Shown in pieces: positions 1-9,108 of a DNA stretch of 64,000 bases. The first letter of the stretch is position 1; each line of letters starts with the position of its first letter. Origin of the DNA: Shewanella aquimarina (GTDB lineage: Bacteria > Pseudomonadota > Gammaproteobacteria > Enterobacterales > Shewanellaceae); the NCBI RefSeq assembly GCF_023349185.1, contig NZ_JAKIKY010000009.1, forward strand, positions 124,001-188,000, read 5' to 3'. The position numbers and the translations under genes are program-made. The notes below the pieces were generated by a model that did no database searches, was not told the DNA's origin, and worked only from the letters and a program-made list of their open reading frames with translations.

Positions 1-1
1 T

Positions 2-409
2 CAGGCGGTCAAACCCTATATGGATGAGGCAATGACCATAGAGCAGGCCTATGATAAGGGTAAGGAGCCGCTGCGGGCCTTCATGTTGGCCCAGACCCGT
101 CTTACCGATTTGGAAACCTTCGTCGAGATCTCTGGCTATCAGAATATTCAATCGCCCGAAGATGCGCCCATGAGCGTGCTGATCCCGGCCTTTATCACCA
201 GCGAGCTCAAGACCGCCTTTCAGATAGGTTTCATGCTGTTTGTGCCATTCTTAGTGTTAGATCTGGTGGTGGCCAGTATCCTGATGGCCATGGGTATGAT
301 GATGCTGTCGCCGATGATCGTCTCCTTGCCCTTTAAGATCATGTTATTCGTGCTGGTGGATGGCTGGAGCCTGGTGATGGGCACCCTGGCCAACAGTTTT
401 GGGATCTAG
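2..409 (+). CDS. fliP: FliP, flagellar export gate protein (5' end cut by window)
   Basis: This is the C-terminal half of FliP, an inner-membrane component of the flagellar type III export gate (FliP-FliQ-FliR). The reading frame is open from base 2, so the start lies left of the window; about 135 residues are visible of a family usually near 245-250. The visible part has the [13 protein letters not shown] stretch typical of the family and two C-terminal membrane segments, ending in [10 protein letters not shown]. fliQ follows 8 bp downstream and fliR and flhB come next, the usual fliPQR-flhB order. Identification is secure from both sequence and context. Confidence 0.96.
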   Translation, partial: QAVKPYMDEAMTIEQAYDKGKEPLRAFMLAQTRLTDLETFVEISGYQNIQSPEDAPMSVLIPAFITSELKTAFQIGFMLFVPFLVLDLVVASILMAMGMMMLSPMIVSLPFKIMLFVLVDGWSLVMGTLANSFGI

Positions 410-417
410 GAGCTGCT

Positions 418-687
418 ATGACACCCGAAGCCCTCATCGACATCTTTCGTGAAGCACTCTCGGTTATCGTGACCATAGTGTCGATGATCATCGTGCCCGG
501 CCTAGTGGTCGGCCTAGTGGTGGCGGTGTTTCAGGCGGCGACCTCCATCAACGAGCAGACCCTGAGCTTTCTGCCGCGTCTGCTGACCACACTCTTTGCC
601 TTGATGATCTTAGGCCATCTGCTGGTGCAGACCATGATGGAGTTTTTCCTGCAGATGGTGAACCTTATCCCTCAGGTGGTGGGTTAG
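418..687 (+). CDS. fliQ: FliQ, flagellar export gate protein
   Basis: FliQ is a small inner-membrane protein of the flagellar type III export gate. It has 89 residues, the normal length, with two hydrophobic segments (about residues 13-37 and 55-78) and the family stretch FQAATSINEQTLSFLPR between them. An AGGAG-type ribosome site sits just before the ATG, overlapping the fliP stop region. It lies between fliP and fliR, and the close spacing implies translation from the same message. Confidence 0.97.
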   Translation: MTPEALIDIFREALSVIVTIVSMIIVPGLVVGLVVAVFQAATSINEQTLSFLPRLLTTLFALMILGHLLVQTMMEFFLQMVNLIPQVVG

Positions 688-729
688 GCATGAATTGCCG
701 CGTCTGCCAATTTATTCGGCGTCGTTAAG

Positions 730-1527
730 ATGGAGATCTTGCTGTCGACCATAATGCAGACGCTGTCGGCCTATATGTGGCCGCTGTTTCGAGTGTCGAG
801 CATGCTGATGGTGATGGCCGTATTTGGCGCTAACACCACGCCCACCCGTGTGCGCCTGCTGCTCTCGGTGGCGATCACCTTCGCCATCGCCCCCATGTTG
901 CCGGTGAATACCGAGGTAGAGCTGTTCTCATTAGGTGCGGTATTCGTTACCGTGCAGCAGATCTTGATCGGCGTCGCCATGGGGTTTGTGACGCTGCTCA
1001 TCATGCAGACCTTCGTGTTGACCGGCCAGATCATCGGCATGCAGACAAGCTTAGGTTTCGCCTCCATGGTGGACCCCGGCTCAGGCCAGCAGACCCCAGT
1101 TATCGGTAACTTCTTCCTGCTGCTGACGACCATGATCTTTCTGGCGGTAGATGGTCACCTGGTGATGATCCGTATGCTGGTGGCGAGCTTCGATACCATT
1201 CCCGTGTCCATGCAAGGAATAAGCATCGCCAGCTATCGGCGTTTGGCAGAGTGGGGCGCCTATATGTTCGGCGCGGCGCTGACCATGTCCATCTCGGCGA
1301 TCGTTGCGCTCTTGCTGATCAACCTCTCTTTTGGGGTGATGACCCGCGCCTCGCCGCAACTTAACATCTTCGCCATCGGTTTTCCCGTGACCATGGTGAG
1401 TGGTCTGATTATTCTCTGGTTGACCTTGACGCCTATCATGGCGCATTTCGACGAGGTCTGGCGTTCGGCCCAGTTGCTGCTGTGCGATCTGGTGCAGCTG
1501 CAATGTAGTACGGCTGGGAGTTTCTGA
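730..1527 (+). CDS. fliR: FliR, flagellar export gate protein
   Basis: FliR completes the FliP5Q4R1-type export gate in the inner membrane. It is 265 residues, the expected length, and is almost entirely hydrophobic with about six membrane segments. The LGFASMVDPGSGQQTPVIG stretch near residues 106-124 is characteristic. The stop codon overlaps the flhB start by one base (TGATG), so the two genes are likely translationally coupled. Confidence 0.97.
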   Translation: MEILLSTIMQTLSAYMWPLFRVSSMLMVMAVFGANTTPTRVRLLLSVAITFAIAPMLPVNTEVELFSLGAVFVTVQQILIGVAMGFVTLLIMQTFVLTGQIIGMQTSLGFASMVDPGSGQQTPVIGNFFLLLTTMIFLAVDGHLVMIRMLVASFDTIPVSMQGISIASYRRLAEWGAYMFGAALTMSISAIVALLLINLSFGVMTRASPQLNIFAIGFPVTMVSGLIILWLTLTPIMAHFDEVWRSAQLLLCDLVQLQCSTAGSF

Positions 1528-2660
1528 TGGCCGATAACGATACCAGTCAGGAGAAGACCGAAGAGGCGACCCCCAGGCGACGCGAACAGGCGCGAGAGAA
1601 GGGGCAGGTCGCCCGATCTAAGGAGCTGGGCACTTCTGCCGTGTTGATGTCGGCGGCGGTGGGCTTTGCCGTCATAGGGCCGAGCCTGGGGCAGTCATTG
1701 ATGAGTGTGATGACGAACCTGTTTACCATGAGCAGGCCGGAGATCTACGACACCAATAGTATGTTCAACATCTGGATGATGGTCTTCAGCGAGCTGGCGA
1801 TCCCTATGGCCAGCTTCGTGCTGTTTCTTGCCTTTGTCGCCTTCCTGGGGAATATCGTGCTCGGCGGCATCACCTTTTCGGCCAAGGCTTTCATGCCTAA
1901 AGGCAACAAGATGAACCCCATCAGTGGCTTTAAGCGCATGTTCGGGGTGCAGGCTTTGGTGGAGCTGACTAAGGGGATCGCCAAGTTCTCCGTGGTGGCC
2001 CTGATGGCCTATCTGCTACTGAGTTATTACTTCACCGATATTCTTACCCTGTCCCAGGGGCACCTGCCGGGCAATGTCTATAACGCGCTGGATCTGCTGG
2101 TGTGGATGTTTATCGTGCTCTGCTCCTCTACCGTGATTATTGTGGTGATCGACGTGCCGTTTCAGATTTGGAACCATAACAAACAGCTGCGGATGACCAA
2201 GCAGGAGATCAAGGACGAGTATAAAGATACCGAGGGCCAGCCCGAGGTGAAGGGCAGGGTGCGTCAGATGCAGCGTGAGATGGCGCAGCGGCGCATGATG
2301 GCCGAGGTGCCCAATGCCGACGTGATAGTGGTCAACCCAGAGCACTATGCGGTGGCGGTAAAATATGATGTGACCAAGGCCGCCGCGCCCTATGTGCTTG
2401 CCAAAGGGGTGGATGATGTGGCCTTTAAGATCCGTGAGATCGCCCGTGAACATGACGTGGCCATCGTCTCTGCGCCGCCACTGGCCAGGGCCATCTATCA
2501 CACCACTAAGATAGATCAGGAGATCCCCGAGGGCCTGTTTACTGCAGTTGCCCAAGTACTGGCCTATGTCTTCCAGCTGCGTCAGTATCAGCAAAAAGGC
2601 GGTAAGCGACCAACGCCTATCCCTGTCAATCAGCCTATCCCCGATGAGCTAAAATACTAA
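1527..2660 (+). CDS. flhB: FlhB, flagellar export switch protein
   Basis: FlhB is the substrate-specificity switch of the flagellar export apparatus. It changes export from rod/hook to filament substrates after self-cleavage. The 377-residue protein has the usual basic N-terminus (EKTEEATPRRREQAREKGQ), four membrane segments to about residue 210, and a cytoplasmic cleavable domain. The self-cleavage motif, NPTH in the best-studied members, reads NPEH here with Asn at residue 270; the cleaving Asn and Pro and the His are kept. It starts on the last base of the fliR stop codon. Confidence 0.97.
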   Translation: MADNDTSQEKTEEATPRRREQAREKGQVARSKELGTSAVLMSAAVGFAVIGPSLGQSLMSVMTNLFTMSRPEIYDTNSMFNIWMMVFSELAIPMASFVLFLAFVAFLGNIVLGGITFSAKAFMPKGNKMNPISGFKRMFGVQALVELTKGIAKFSVVALMAYLLLSYYFTDILTLSQGHLPGNVYNALDLLVWMFIVLCSSTVIIVVIDVPFQIWNHNKQLRMTKQEIKDEYKDTEGQPEVKGRVRQMQREMAQRRMMAEVPNADVIVVNPEHYAVAVKYDVTKAAAPYVLAKGVDDVAFKIREIAREHDVAIVSAPPLARAIYHTTKIDQEIPEGLFTAVAQVLAYVFQLRQYQQKGGKRPTPIPVNQPIPDELKY

Positions 2661-2758
2661 TGCTTTAAGTTGGTTAACTCTTATTTTGCGTGTGTACTGT
2701 CTGATATTTGTTCGTTTGTTATCCGCTCGAGTCGCTGCGAACTAAGCCAGCCTTAAGT

Positions 2759-2774
2759 TGGCGTACTTTTTGCT
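2759..2774 (+). promoter_or_regulatory. sigma-54 promoter for flhA
   Basis: The 16-base sequence TGGCGTACTTTTTGCT has GG and GC at the exact 12-base spacing of the -24/-12 sigma-54 consensus, with the TGGC and TTGC boxes intact. It lies about 40 bp before the flhA start, in a 150-bp gap that follows the flhB stop. Sigma-54 control of flhA is known in polar flagellates such as Vibrio and Pseudomonas, so the position fits. The activator is probably an FlrC/FlrA-type enhancer-binding protein, which is inference. Confidence 0.8.
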
Positions 2775-2812
2775 GAATCCTTGCTAGATGTCAAAGTTCA
2801 GGCGCTAGATTG

Positions 2813-4912
2813 ATGGATTTGAAAGCAACGCTCGGTCAAATAAAACAGGTAAAACCCGCCAACTTCAAAGGGATAGGCACACCTATCTTGGTACTTGCGG
2901 CGCTGGCGATGATCGTCTTGCCCATGCCTGCCTTTCTGCTGGATATCCTGTTCTCCTTTAATATCGCCCTGGCGCTGGTCGTTCTGCTGGTCGCCATCTA
3001 TACCGACCGCCCATTGGACTTTGCCGCTTTCCCAACGGTTCTGCTTGTTGCCACCCTGCTGCGTTTGGCGCTTAACGTCGCCTCGACCCGTATCGTATTG
3101 CTTGAGGGTCATAACGGCGGTGACGCCGCGGGTAAGGTGATCGAGGCCTTCGGCTCAGTGGTGATCGGTGGTAACTATGCCGTGGGTCTGGTGGTGTTTC
3201 TTATCCTGATCATCATTAATTTCGCCGTGGTGACCAAGGGGGCAGGACGTATCTCTGAGGTGAGTGCCCGCTTTACCCTGGATGCCATGCCTGGTAAGCA
3301 GATGGCTATCGACGCCGACCTTAACGCCGGAGTCCTCAATCAAGATCAGGCGCGTATTCGCCGCGCCGAAGTGACCAAGGAAGCCGACTTCTACGGCGCG
3401 ATGGACGGTGCCTCTAAGTTTGTAAAAGGGGATGCCATCGCGGGTATCATGATTCTGGTGATCAACATTCTGGGTGGTTTCGTCATAGGTATGGCGCAGC
3501 ACGGCCTGGACTTCTCCTCTGCGGTCGAGATCTACACCCTGCTGACCATAGGTGATGGCTTGGTGGCGCAGATCCCTGGCCTCTTGCTCTCCATTGCGGC
3601 GGCCTTGATGGTGACTCGCCAAAACGAATCTGGCGACATGGGTCAGATGGTGATGAGTCAGATGTTCGACAATCCCAAATCACTGGCCATCGCGGCCGGC
3701 GTGCTGCTGATCATGGGAATCGTGCCCGGCATGCCTCATTTTGCCTTCTTAACCTTCGGCATCATTACCGCGACGGGCGCCTATTTTCTGCATCGCAAGA
3801 AAGATCTCGATAGGCAGCGTGCCCTGGAGATCGCCAAGACCTCGCCGGCAACCCCGGGTGATGCCAAGCCCAAAGAGCTTAGCTGGGATGATGTGCAGCA
3901 GGTCGATACCATTGGCCTGGAGGTGGGCTATCGCCTGATCCCTCTGGTGGACAAGGGCCAGGGTGGTGAGCTGCTCGGCCGCATCAAGGGCGTGCGTAAG
4001 AAGCTGTCTCAGGAGCTGGGCTTCCTGGTGCCCGCGGTGCATATTCGCGATAACTTAGACCTTGCGCCAAACACCTATCGTATCTCGCTGATGGGAGTAG
4101 CCTCCGGTGAAGCGGATATTCGTCACGATTGTGAACTGGCCATCAATCCCGGCCAGGTCTACGGCAAGCTGGATGGCGTCGAGACCACAGATCCGGCCTT
4201 CGGACTTGAGGCAGTGTGGATAGCACCTGAGCTAAGAGAACACGCTCAGACCTTAGGCTATACGGTCGTTGACGCCGCCACTGTAGTGGCCACTCACCTG
4301 AGTCAGCTATTGACCAACAACGCCTCTAAGCTGCTGGGTTACGAAGAGGTGCAGCAGCTGATGGATATGCTAGCCAAGCATTCGCCTAAGCTGGTTAGCG
4401 GCTTCATTCCCGATGTATTGCCGCTGGGCACAGTGGTCAAGGTAATGCAGAACCTGCTTAATGAAGGCGTCTCCATTCGCGATCTTAAGACAATCGTTCA
4501 GACGCTGCTCGAGTACGGGCCTAAGAGTAACGATACCGAGGTGCTCACCGCCGCCGTACGTATTGCGCTTAAACGCATGATTGTACAAGAAATAAGCGGG
4601 CCTGAGCCGGAAATTCCTGTCATTACTTTGGCGCCGGAATTGGAACAGATGTTGCATCAGTCTATGCAGGCAACGGGAGGCGAGGGGCCGAATATCGAAC
4701 CTAGCCTTGCCGAGAGGATGCAAAAGTCGTTACTCGACGCATCCCAGCGTCAGGAGATGGTGGGTCAGCCAGCCATCCTACTGACTTCGGGTATGTTACG
4801 TTCGACGCTGTCGCGTTTTGTTAAACATACGATTCCAAATCTAAGGGTGATCTCTTACCAAGAGGTACCCGATGAGAAACAAATTCGCATTGTATCGGCG
4901 GTCGGCCAGTAG
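2813..4912 (+). CDS. flhA: FlhA, flagellar export gate protein
   Basis: FlhA is the large export gate subunit that docks chaperone-substrate complexes and uses the proton gradient. It has 699 residues, the expected size. The N-terminal half has about eight membrane segments, with the conserved FHIPEP-family cytoplasmic loop (SARFTLDAMPGKQMAIDADL) near residues 150-170. The C-terminal 350 residues form the cytoplasmic FlhA_C domain. An in-frame TTG lies directly before the ATG at 2813; ATG is preferred. A sigma-54 promoter lies upstream, and flhF follows after 11 bp. Confidence 0.97.
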   Translation: MDLKATLGQIKQVKPANFKGIGTPILVLAALAMIVLPMPAFLLDILFSFNIALALVVLLVAIYTDRPLDFAAFPTVLLVATLLRLALNVASTRIVLLEGHNGGDAAGKVIEAFGSVVIGGNYAVGLVVFLILIIINFAVVTKGAGRISEVSARFTLDAMPGKQMAIDADLNAGVLNQDQARIRRAEVTKEADFYGAMDGASKFVKGDAIAGIMILVINILGGFVIGMAQHGLDFSSAVEIYTLLTIGDGLVAQIPGLLLSIAAALMVTRQNESGDMGQMVMSQMFDNPKSLAIAAGVLLIMGIVPGMPHFAFLTFGIITATGAYFLHRKKDLDRQRALEIAKTSPATPGDAKPKELSWDDVQQVDTIGLEVGYRLIPLVDKGQGGELLGRIKGVRKKLSQELGFLVPAVHIRDNLDLAPNTYRISLMGVASGEADIRHDCELAINPGQVYGKLDGVETTDPAFGLEAVWIAPELREHAQTLGYTVVDAATVVATHLSQLLTNNASKLLGYEEVQQLMDMLAKHSPKLVSGFIPDVLPLGTVVKVMQNLLNEGVSIRDLKTIVQTLLEYGPKSNDTEVLTAAVRIALKRMIVQEISGPEPEIPVITLAPELEQMLHQSMQATGGEGPNIEPSLAERMQKSLLDASQRQEMVGQPAILLTSGMLRSTLSRFVKHTIPNLRVISYQEVPDEKQIRIVSAVGQ

Positions 4913-4923
4913 AGGGTATTTAA

Positions 4924-6318
4924 TTGAAAATTAAACGTTTTTTGGCAAAAGATATGCGCTCTGCATTGGCCCAGGTAAAAGAGACTTTAGGCTCGGATGC
5001 GGTGATCATGTCCAATAAAAAAGTCACCGGCGGCATAGAGATTGTGGCCGCGGTCGACTACGACGAGCCTAAGCCAAGCGTGGCCAAATCAAGCGATGCC
5101 GCGCCCCTGTCACCCAGCTTTCTAGACCTTGCCGAAGAGAAGGTGTCTATCGGTCGCCAACCCATCAAGGCAGAGTCAAAAAAACAACCATCACCCGTGG
5201 CCGATTCGCTACAGGCCCTGCTTGAGCGTCAACAAAATCGCGTCAGTCAGCAGTTAAGTCAGTCCAATGAAGCACTCGAGATGCCCGCCTGGGCCCAAGG
5301 ATTGAAGGCGCCTAAAGAGGAGGCCCCTGCAATCAGTCAGCAGGAGAGCCCTGTTCTCAATCGTCCCAAGCGTGAAAAGAGCGGCGCGGCCAGCAGCGAG
5401 ATTGAATCCATGCGTGAGGAGCTAGCCTCCCTGCGTAACCTGCTGACCCATCAGGTGACTTCACTGCTGACAGAGCAGAAGAGCCGCCTGGATCCTGTCG
5501 GTGCCATGTTAGAGAGCCGTCTGCTCGACGCCGAGTTTAGCCCTGAGGTTGCCGCCAAGTTGTCGGCCTTGAGCGAACACTATGTGCCAGCGGATCTGGT
5601 GAAGGCGCTGCCGCGCAGCCTAGCGAACATGCTCGACAACCAGGGGGATGATATTGTCCGTCAGGGCGGAGTGGTTGCCTTTGTCGGTCCGACCGGTGTC
5701 GGCAAGACGACGAGTGTCGCAAAATTAGCCGCTCGATTCGCCGCGCAACATGGTTCAGATCAAGTTGCATTAATTACAACCGATCATTATCGCATTGGAG
5801 CCTATGAGCAGCTGGCAACCTATGGCAAAATAATGGGGTGTCCGGTCAAGCAAGCTCATGATCTCAATGAGTTGGAACAAATTCTTTATCAGTTCCGCAA
5901 TCGCAAGCTAGTATTGATAGATACGGCGGGCATGGGACAGAGAGATGTGAGATTGTTCCAGCAACTTGATAATTTAACTGCAAATAGCAGATTACCTATT
6001 CGCAGTTATCTGGTACTGTCATCTACAAGTCAAAGAAGAGTGCTTGAAGATGCCGTCGCGCAGTTTACTCGGATTCCATTATCCGGTGCGATTTTGACCA
6101 AATTAGATGAATCGGTGGCCTTGGCGCCGGCATTGAGTGTGTTGATTCAAAGTGGATTACCCTTGAGTTATGTCACCGATGGCCAGCGAGTGCCAGAAGA
6201 TATGCAAGTAGCCGACACCTTAGCCTTAGCCAACAAGGCCCTGTCGGTACTCGAAAAGAAAGTGCAACCAATACAGAATAACGAAAGGTCATATGAACAG
6301 GCCTACGCATTTGAGTAA
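4924..6318 (+). CDS. flhF: FlhF, polar flagellar placement GTPase
   Basis: FlhF is an SRP-type GTPase that places the polar flagellum by directing the first basal-body proteins to the pole. The 464-residue protein starts at TTG (MKIKRFLAKDMRSAL), preceded by AGAGGGT. It has a basic N-terminus, a long variable linker to about residue 170, an N domain, and a G domain with the P-loop GPTGVGKTT (about residue 256), the TTDHYRIGAYEQL segment, DTAGMGQRD and TKLDE. It sits between flhA and flhG, and its last bases overlap a possible upstream flhG start, which suggests coupling. Confidence 0.96.
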   Translation: MKIKRFLAKDMRSALAQVKETLGSDAVIMSNKKVTGGIEIVAAVDYDEPKPSVAKSSDAAPLSPSFLDLAEEKVSIGRQPIKAESKKQPSPVADSLQALLERQQNRVSQQLSQSNEALEMPAWAQGLKAPKEEAPAISQQESPVLNRPKREKSGAASSEIESMREELASLRNLLTHQVTSLLTEQKSRLDPVGAMLESRLLDAEFSPEVAAKLSALSEHYVPADLVKALPRSLANMLDNQGDDIVRQGGVVAFVGPTGVGKTTSVAKLAARFAAQHGSDQVALITTDHYRIGAYEQLATYGKIMGCPVKQAHDLNELEQILYQFRNRKLVLIDTAGMGQRDVRLFQQLDNLTANSRLPIRSYLVLSSTSQRRVLEDAVAQFTRIPLSGAILTKLDESVALAPALSVLIQSGLPLSYVTDGQRVPEDMQVADTLALANKALSVLEKKVQPIQNNERSYEQAYAFE

Positions 6319-6322
6319 TATA

Positions 6323-7204
6323 ATGAGTCGGGATCAAGCAAGCGGTTTACGTATGATGAATCAACCATATAACGAAAAAGTAAAAGTAATTGCCGTAACC
6401 GGTGGTAAAGGTGGCGTAGGTAAAACCAGCGTATCGATCAACACCGCCGTCTCCCTGGCCGAGAAGGGCAAGCGAGTGCTTGTGCTCGATGCCGACTTGG
6501 GTCTAGCCAACGTCGATGTCATGTTGGGCCTAAGGGCCGAGCGCAATCTGTCCCACGTATTATCCGGTGAGGCCGACCTTGACGAGATCATCGTTCGTGG
6601 TCCAAAGGGTATAGGCATTATTCCTGCCACTTCCGGTACCCAGGCCATGGTGGAGCTGACACCTGCGCAGCATGCCGGCCTAATCCGGGCCTTTAGTGAG
6701 ATGAAGACCCAGTTTGATATCCTGGTCGTGGATACCGCTGCCGGTATCTCGGACATGGTACTCAGCTTCTCTCGCGCCTCGCAAGATGTCTTGGTCGTGG
6801 TCTGTGATGAGCCGACCTCTATTACCGATGCCTATGCTTTAATTAAGATTCTGAGCCGCGAGCATGGCGTGTTCAGATTTAAGATTGTGGCCAACATGGT
6901 CAGAAGTTTGCGAGAAGGGATGGAGTTGTTTGCTAAACTTAGCAAGGTAACCGACCGTTTTCTCGACGTGGCCCTGGAGCTGGTTGCGACTATCCCCTTC
7001 GATGAAAACCTTCGCAAGTCAGTTCGTAAACAAAAGCTGATCGTCGAGGCGTTTCCTAAGTCGCCGGCGTCGATTGCTTATCATGGCCTAGCGAATAAGA
7101 TTATTAGCTGGCCAGTGCCACAACAGCCAGGCGGCCACCTAGAGTTCTTTGTGGAACGTTTGGTACAACGCCCAGAATATCAAGAGGATCGTACGAGTGA
7201 GTAA
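6323..7204 (+). CDS. flhG: FlhG (FleN), flagellar number ATPase
   Basis: FlhG is a MinD/ParA-like ATPase that limits polar flagellar number by opposing FlhF and the master activator. From the ATG at 6323 it is 293 residues (MSRDQASGLRMMNQPYN), matching the family start with the DQASGLR helix. The deviant Walker A GGKGGVGKTS, DADLGLANVDV and DTAAGISD are present. An earlier in-frame ATG at 6293 has a better ribosome site (AAAGG) and would add ten residues and overlap flhF. The choice of start is uncertain; the identity is not. Confidence 0.95.
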   Translation: MSRDQASGLRMMNQPYNEKVKVIAVTGGKGGVGKTSVSINTAVSLAEKGKRVLVLDADLGLANVDVMLGLRAERNLSHVLSGEADLDEIIVRGPKGIGIIPATSGTQAMVELTPAQHAGLIRAFSEMKTQFDILVVDTAAGISDMVLSFSRASQDVLVVVCDEPTSITDAYALIKILSREHGVFRFKIVANMVRSLREGMELFAKLSKVTDRFLDVALELVATIPFDENLRKSVRKQKLIVEAFPKSPASIAYHGLANKIISWPVPQQPGGHLEFFVERLVQRPEYQEDRTSE

Positions 7205-7916
7205 AGCCGCTGCGTATACTTGTTTAGATAACAAAGCTTCTATTGTCGAACAGTATGCACCGTTGGTTAAAAGGATTGCTCACCATTTACTTGCTCGTCT
7301 GCCCGCCTCGGTGCAATTGGATGATCTGTTGCAAGCAGGTATGATGGGCCTGCTCGAAGCCTCGGCCAAGTTCGACGGCAGCAAGGGGGCTAAGTTTGAA
7401 ACCTTTGCCGGAATACGTATTCGCGGTTCTATGCTCGACGAAATCCGCCGTGGCGACTGGGTACCCAGGTCGGTTCACCGCAATCAACGCCGCATAGCAC
7501 AGGTGATTGACGAGCTAGAACAAGAACTTGGACGTGACGCAAAAGACAATGAAATTGCGGATCGACTTGATATGCCGCTCGATGAGTACCATCATATTCT
7601 TAATGATGTTTCAGTCGGGAAAGTAGTTGGAATTGAAGATCTTGGTGTATCGGTCGATGTAGTAAGACAGGAAGATGATCACCAGGACGACGCATTTGAA
7701 TCTCTGGCAGAGACACAGTTTCATGAGGCCCTCGTGGAAGCGATTAAATTACTGCCAGAAAGAGATGGATTAGTTTTGTCGTTATATTATGACGAAGCAT
7801 TAAATTTAAAAGAGATCGGTGCCGTACTTGATGTCAGCGAATCCCGAGTAAGCCAGATACACAGCCAGGCGATGCTCAGACTCAAAGCGAAACTCAAGCA
7901 TTGGACCAAAATATAA
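7197..7916 (+). CDS. fliA: FliA, sigma-28 for flagellar late genes
   Basis: FliA is the RNA polymerase sigma factor for late flagellar and chemotaxis genes. A GTG start at 7197 gives 239 residues (MSKAAAYTCLDNKASIVEQY), the usual length, and overlaps the flhG stop by 8 bp. Region 2 (DDLLQAGMMGLLEASAKFD, FETFAGIRIRGSMLDEIR), region 3, and the region 4 helix-turn-helix (LNLKEIGAVLDVSESRVSQI) are all visible. The reading frame extends 16 codons upstream inside flhG, but that extension does not look like sigma factor. Confidence 0.96.
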   Translation: MSKAAAYTCLDNKASIVEQYAPLVKRIAHHLLARLPASVQLDDLLQAGMMGLLEASAKFDGSKGAKFETFAGIRIRGSMLDEIRRGDWVPRSVHRNQRRIAQVIDELEQELGRDAKDNEIADRLDMPLDEYHHILNDVSVGKVVGIEDLGVSVDVVRQEDDHQDDAFESLAETQFHEALVEAIKLLPERDGLVLSLYYDEALNLKEIGAVLDVSESRVSQIHSQAMLRLKAKLKHWTKI

Positions 7917-7958
7917 CGATTACATGAGCAATATAAAAACAGCTCCGCGGAGGAAACC

Positions 7959-8342
7959 TTGGACAAGAATATGAAGATTCTCGTTGTTGACGATTTCTCA
8001 ACAATGAGACGCATCATCAAGAACTTGTTGAGAGACTTGGGTTTTAATAACACTCAGGAAGCAGATGACGGTTCGACAGCCTTGCCTATGTTGCAAAAAG
8101 GCGATTTTGATTTTGTCGTGACCGATTGGAATATGCCTGGGATGCAGGGTATCGACCTATTAAAGGCTATCCGTGCCGATGACAACCTGAAACACATTCC
8201 TGTGTTGATGGTGACTGCGGAAGCGAAAAGGGAACAGATCATCGCAGCGGCCCAGGCCGGCGTGAATGGCTATGTGGTGAAACCTTTTACTGCGGCGACA
8301 TTGAAAGAGAAGTTAGACAAAATTTTCGAACGACTCGGTTAA
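7959..8342 (+). CDS. cheY: CheY, chemotaxis response regulator
   Basis: CheY is the single-domain response regulator that, once phosphorylated by CheA, binds the flagellar switch protein FliM. It is 127 residues. The acid pocket (DD at residues 11-12), the phospho-acceptor Asp in VVTDWNMPG, the Thr in VTAEAKRE and the Lys in VVKPF are intact. The start is TTG at 7959 with a strong GGAGG five bases upstream; the next ATG at 7971 would trim the protein too close to the first strand. cheZ follows after 13 bp. Confidence 0.97.
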   Translation: MDKNMKILVVDDFSTMRRIIKNLLRDLGFNNTQEADDGSTALPMLQKGDFDFVVTDWNMPGMQGIDLLKAIRADDNLKHIPVLMVTAEAKREQIIAAAQAGVNGYVVKPFTAATLKEKLDKIFERLG

Positions 8343-8355
8343 TCAAGGTTGAGCT

Positions 8356-9093
8356 ATGCAGGCAGAAACTTCAGGGCTGATCAATTTAGCACAGGCCAAG
8401 CAACTCGTTGATCTACTCGAGGCTGGCCAACAAGAGCAGGCCGATGAGCTAATTCGCGACATCGCCAGCCCGATTCAGAAAGAGCTGTTTGACGAGGTGG
8501 GTCGCCTTACCCGTCAGCTTCACAGTGCGATAGTGGATTTTCAGGTGGACGGTCGCCTCGTGGAGCTGGCCAATAGCGAAATTCCCGATGCCAAAGAGCG
8601 CCTCAATTATGTCATCGACATGACGGAGCAGGCGGCAAACAAGACCATGGACGCCGTCGAAGAATCTCTGCCGCTTGCAGATGCGCTAACCACAAACGTA
8701 CAGGCCGTAAAGCCTTCCTGGGATCGTCTGATGAGACGCGATATTCAGCTGCACGAATTTAAGGCGCTATGCCATGACGTTCAGCAGTTTATCGAGCGCA
8801 GTGAGTCCGATTCCAATCGTTTGAAAGAGTTACTCAATAACATATTGCTGGCCCAGGACTTCCAAGATCTGACCGGGCAGATGATCCGCCGGGTGATCGA
8901 GCTGGTACGAGAAGTGGAGAGTAACTTGGTCTCCATGTTGACCGTATTTGGCGAGCAGCCCGCAACGGATAAACCCCAAGCATCAGAGAAGTGCGTCGAA
9001 GCTGAAGGTCCTATTATGAACGCTGATCAGCGTGATGATGTCGTGACAGGGCAAGATGAAGTCGATGACTTGCTGTCGAGTCTAGGTTTCTAA
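8356..9093 (+). CDS. cheZ: CheZ, CheY-P phosphatase
   Basis: CheZ removes phosphate from CheY-P to end the signal. It is 245 residues with the long helical hairpin expected; the active-site segment around NNILLAQDFQDLTGQMIRRV (about residues 155-175) carries the conserved catalytic Gln and Asp. A variable linker leads to the C-terminal CheY-docking peptide ending DEVDDLLSSLGF. It lies between cheY and cheA in one run of genes. Confidence 0.96.
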   Translation: MQAETSGLINLAQAKQLVDLLEAGQQEQADELIRDIASPIQKELFDEVGRLTRQLHSAIVDFQVDGRLVELANSEIPDAKERLNYVIDMTEQAANKTMDAVEESLPLADALTTNVQAVKPSWDRLMRRDIQLHEFKALCHDVQQFIERSESDSNRLKELLNNILLAQDFQDLTGQMIRRVIELVREVESNLVSMLTVFGEQPATDKPQASEKCVEAEGPIMNADQRDDVVTGQDEVDDLLSSLGF

Positions 9094-9108
9094 GTAGGAG
9101 TCATATGA

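Noticed and set aside
1143..1150. GGCGGTAG, the ops core, in fliR
   Set aside because: It lies in well-conserved coding sequence far from any polysaccharide gene, and the following bases (ATGG) do not match ops.
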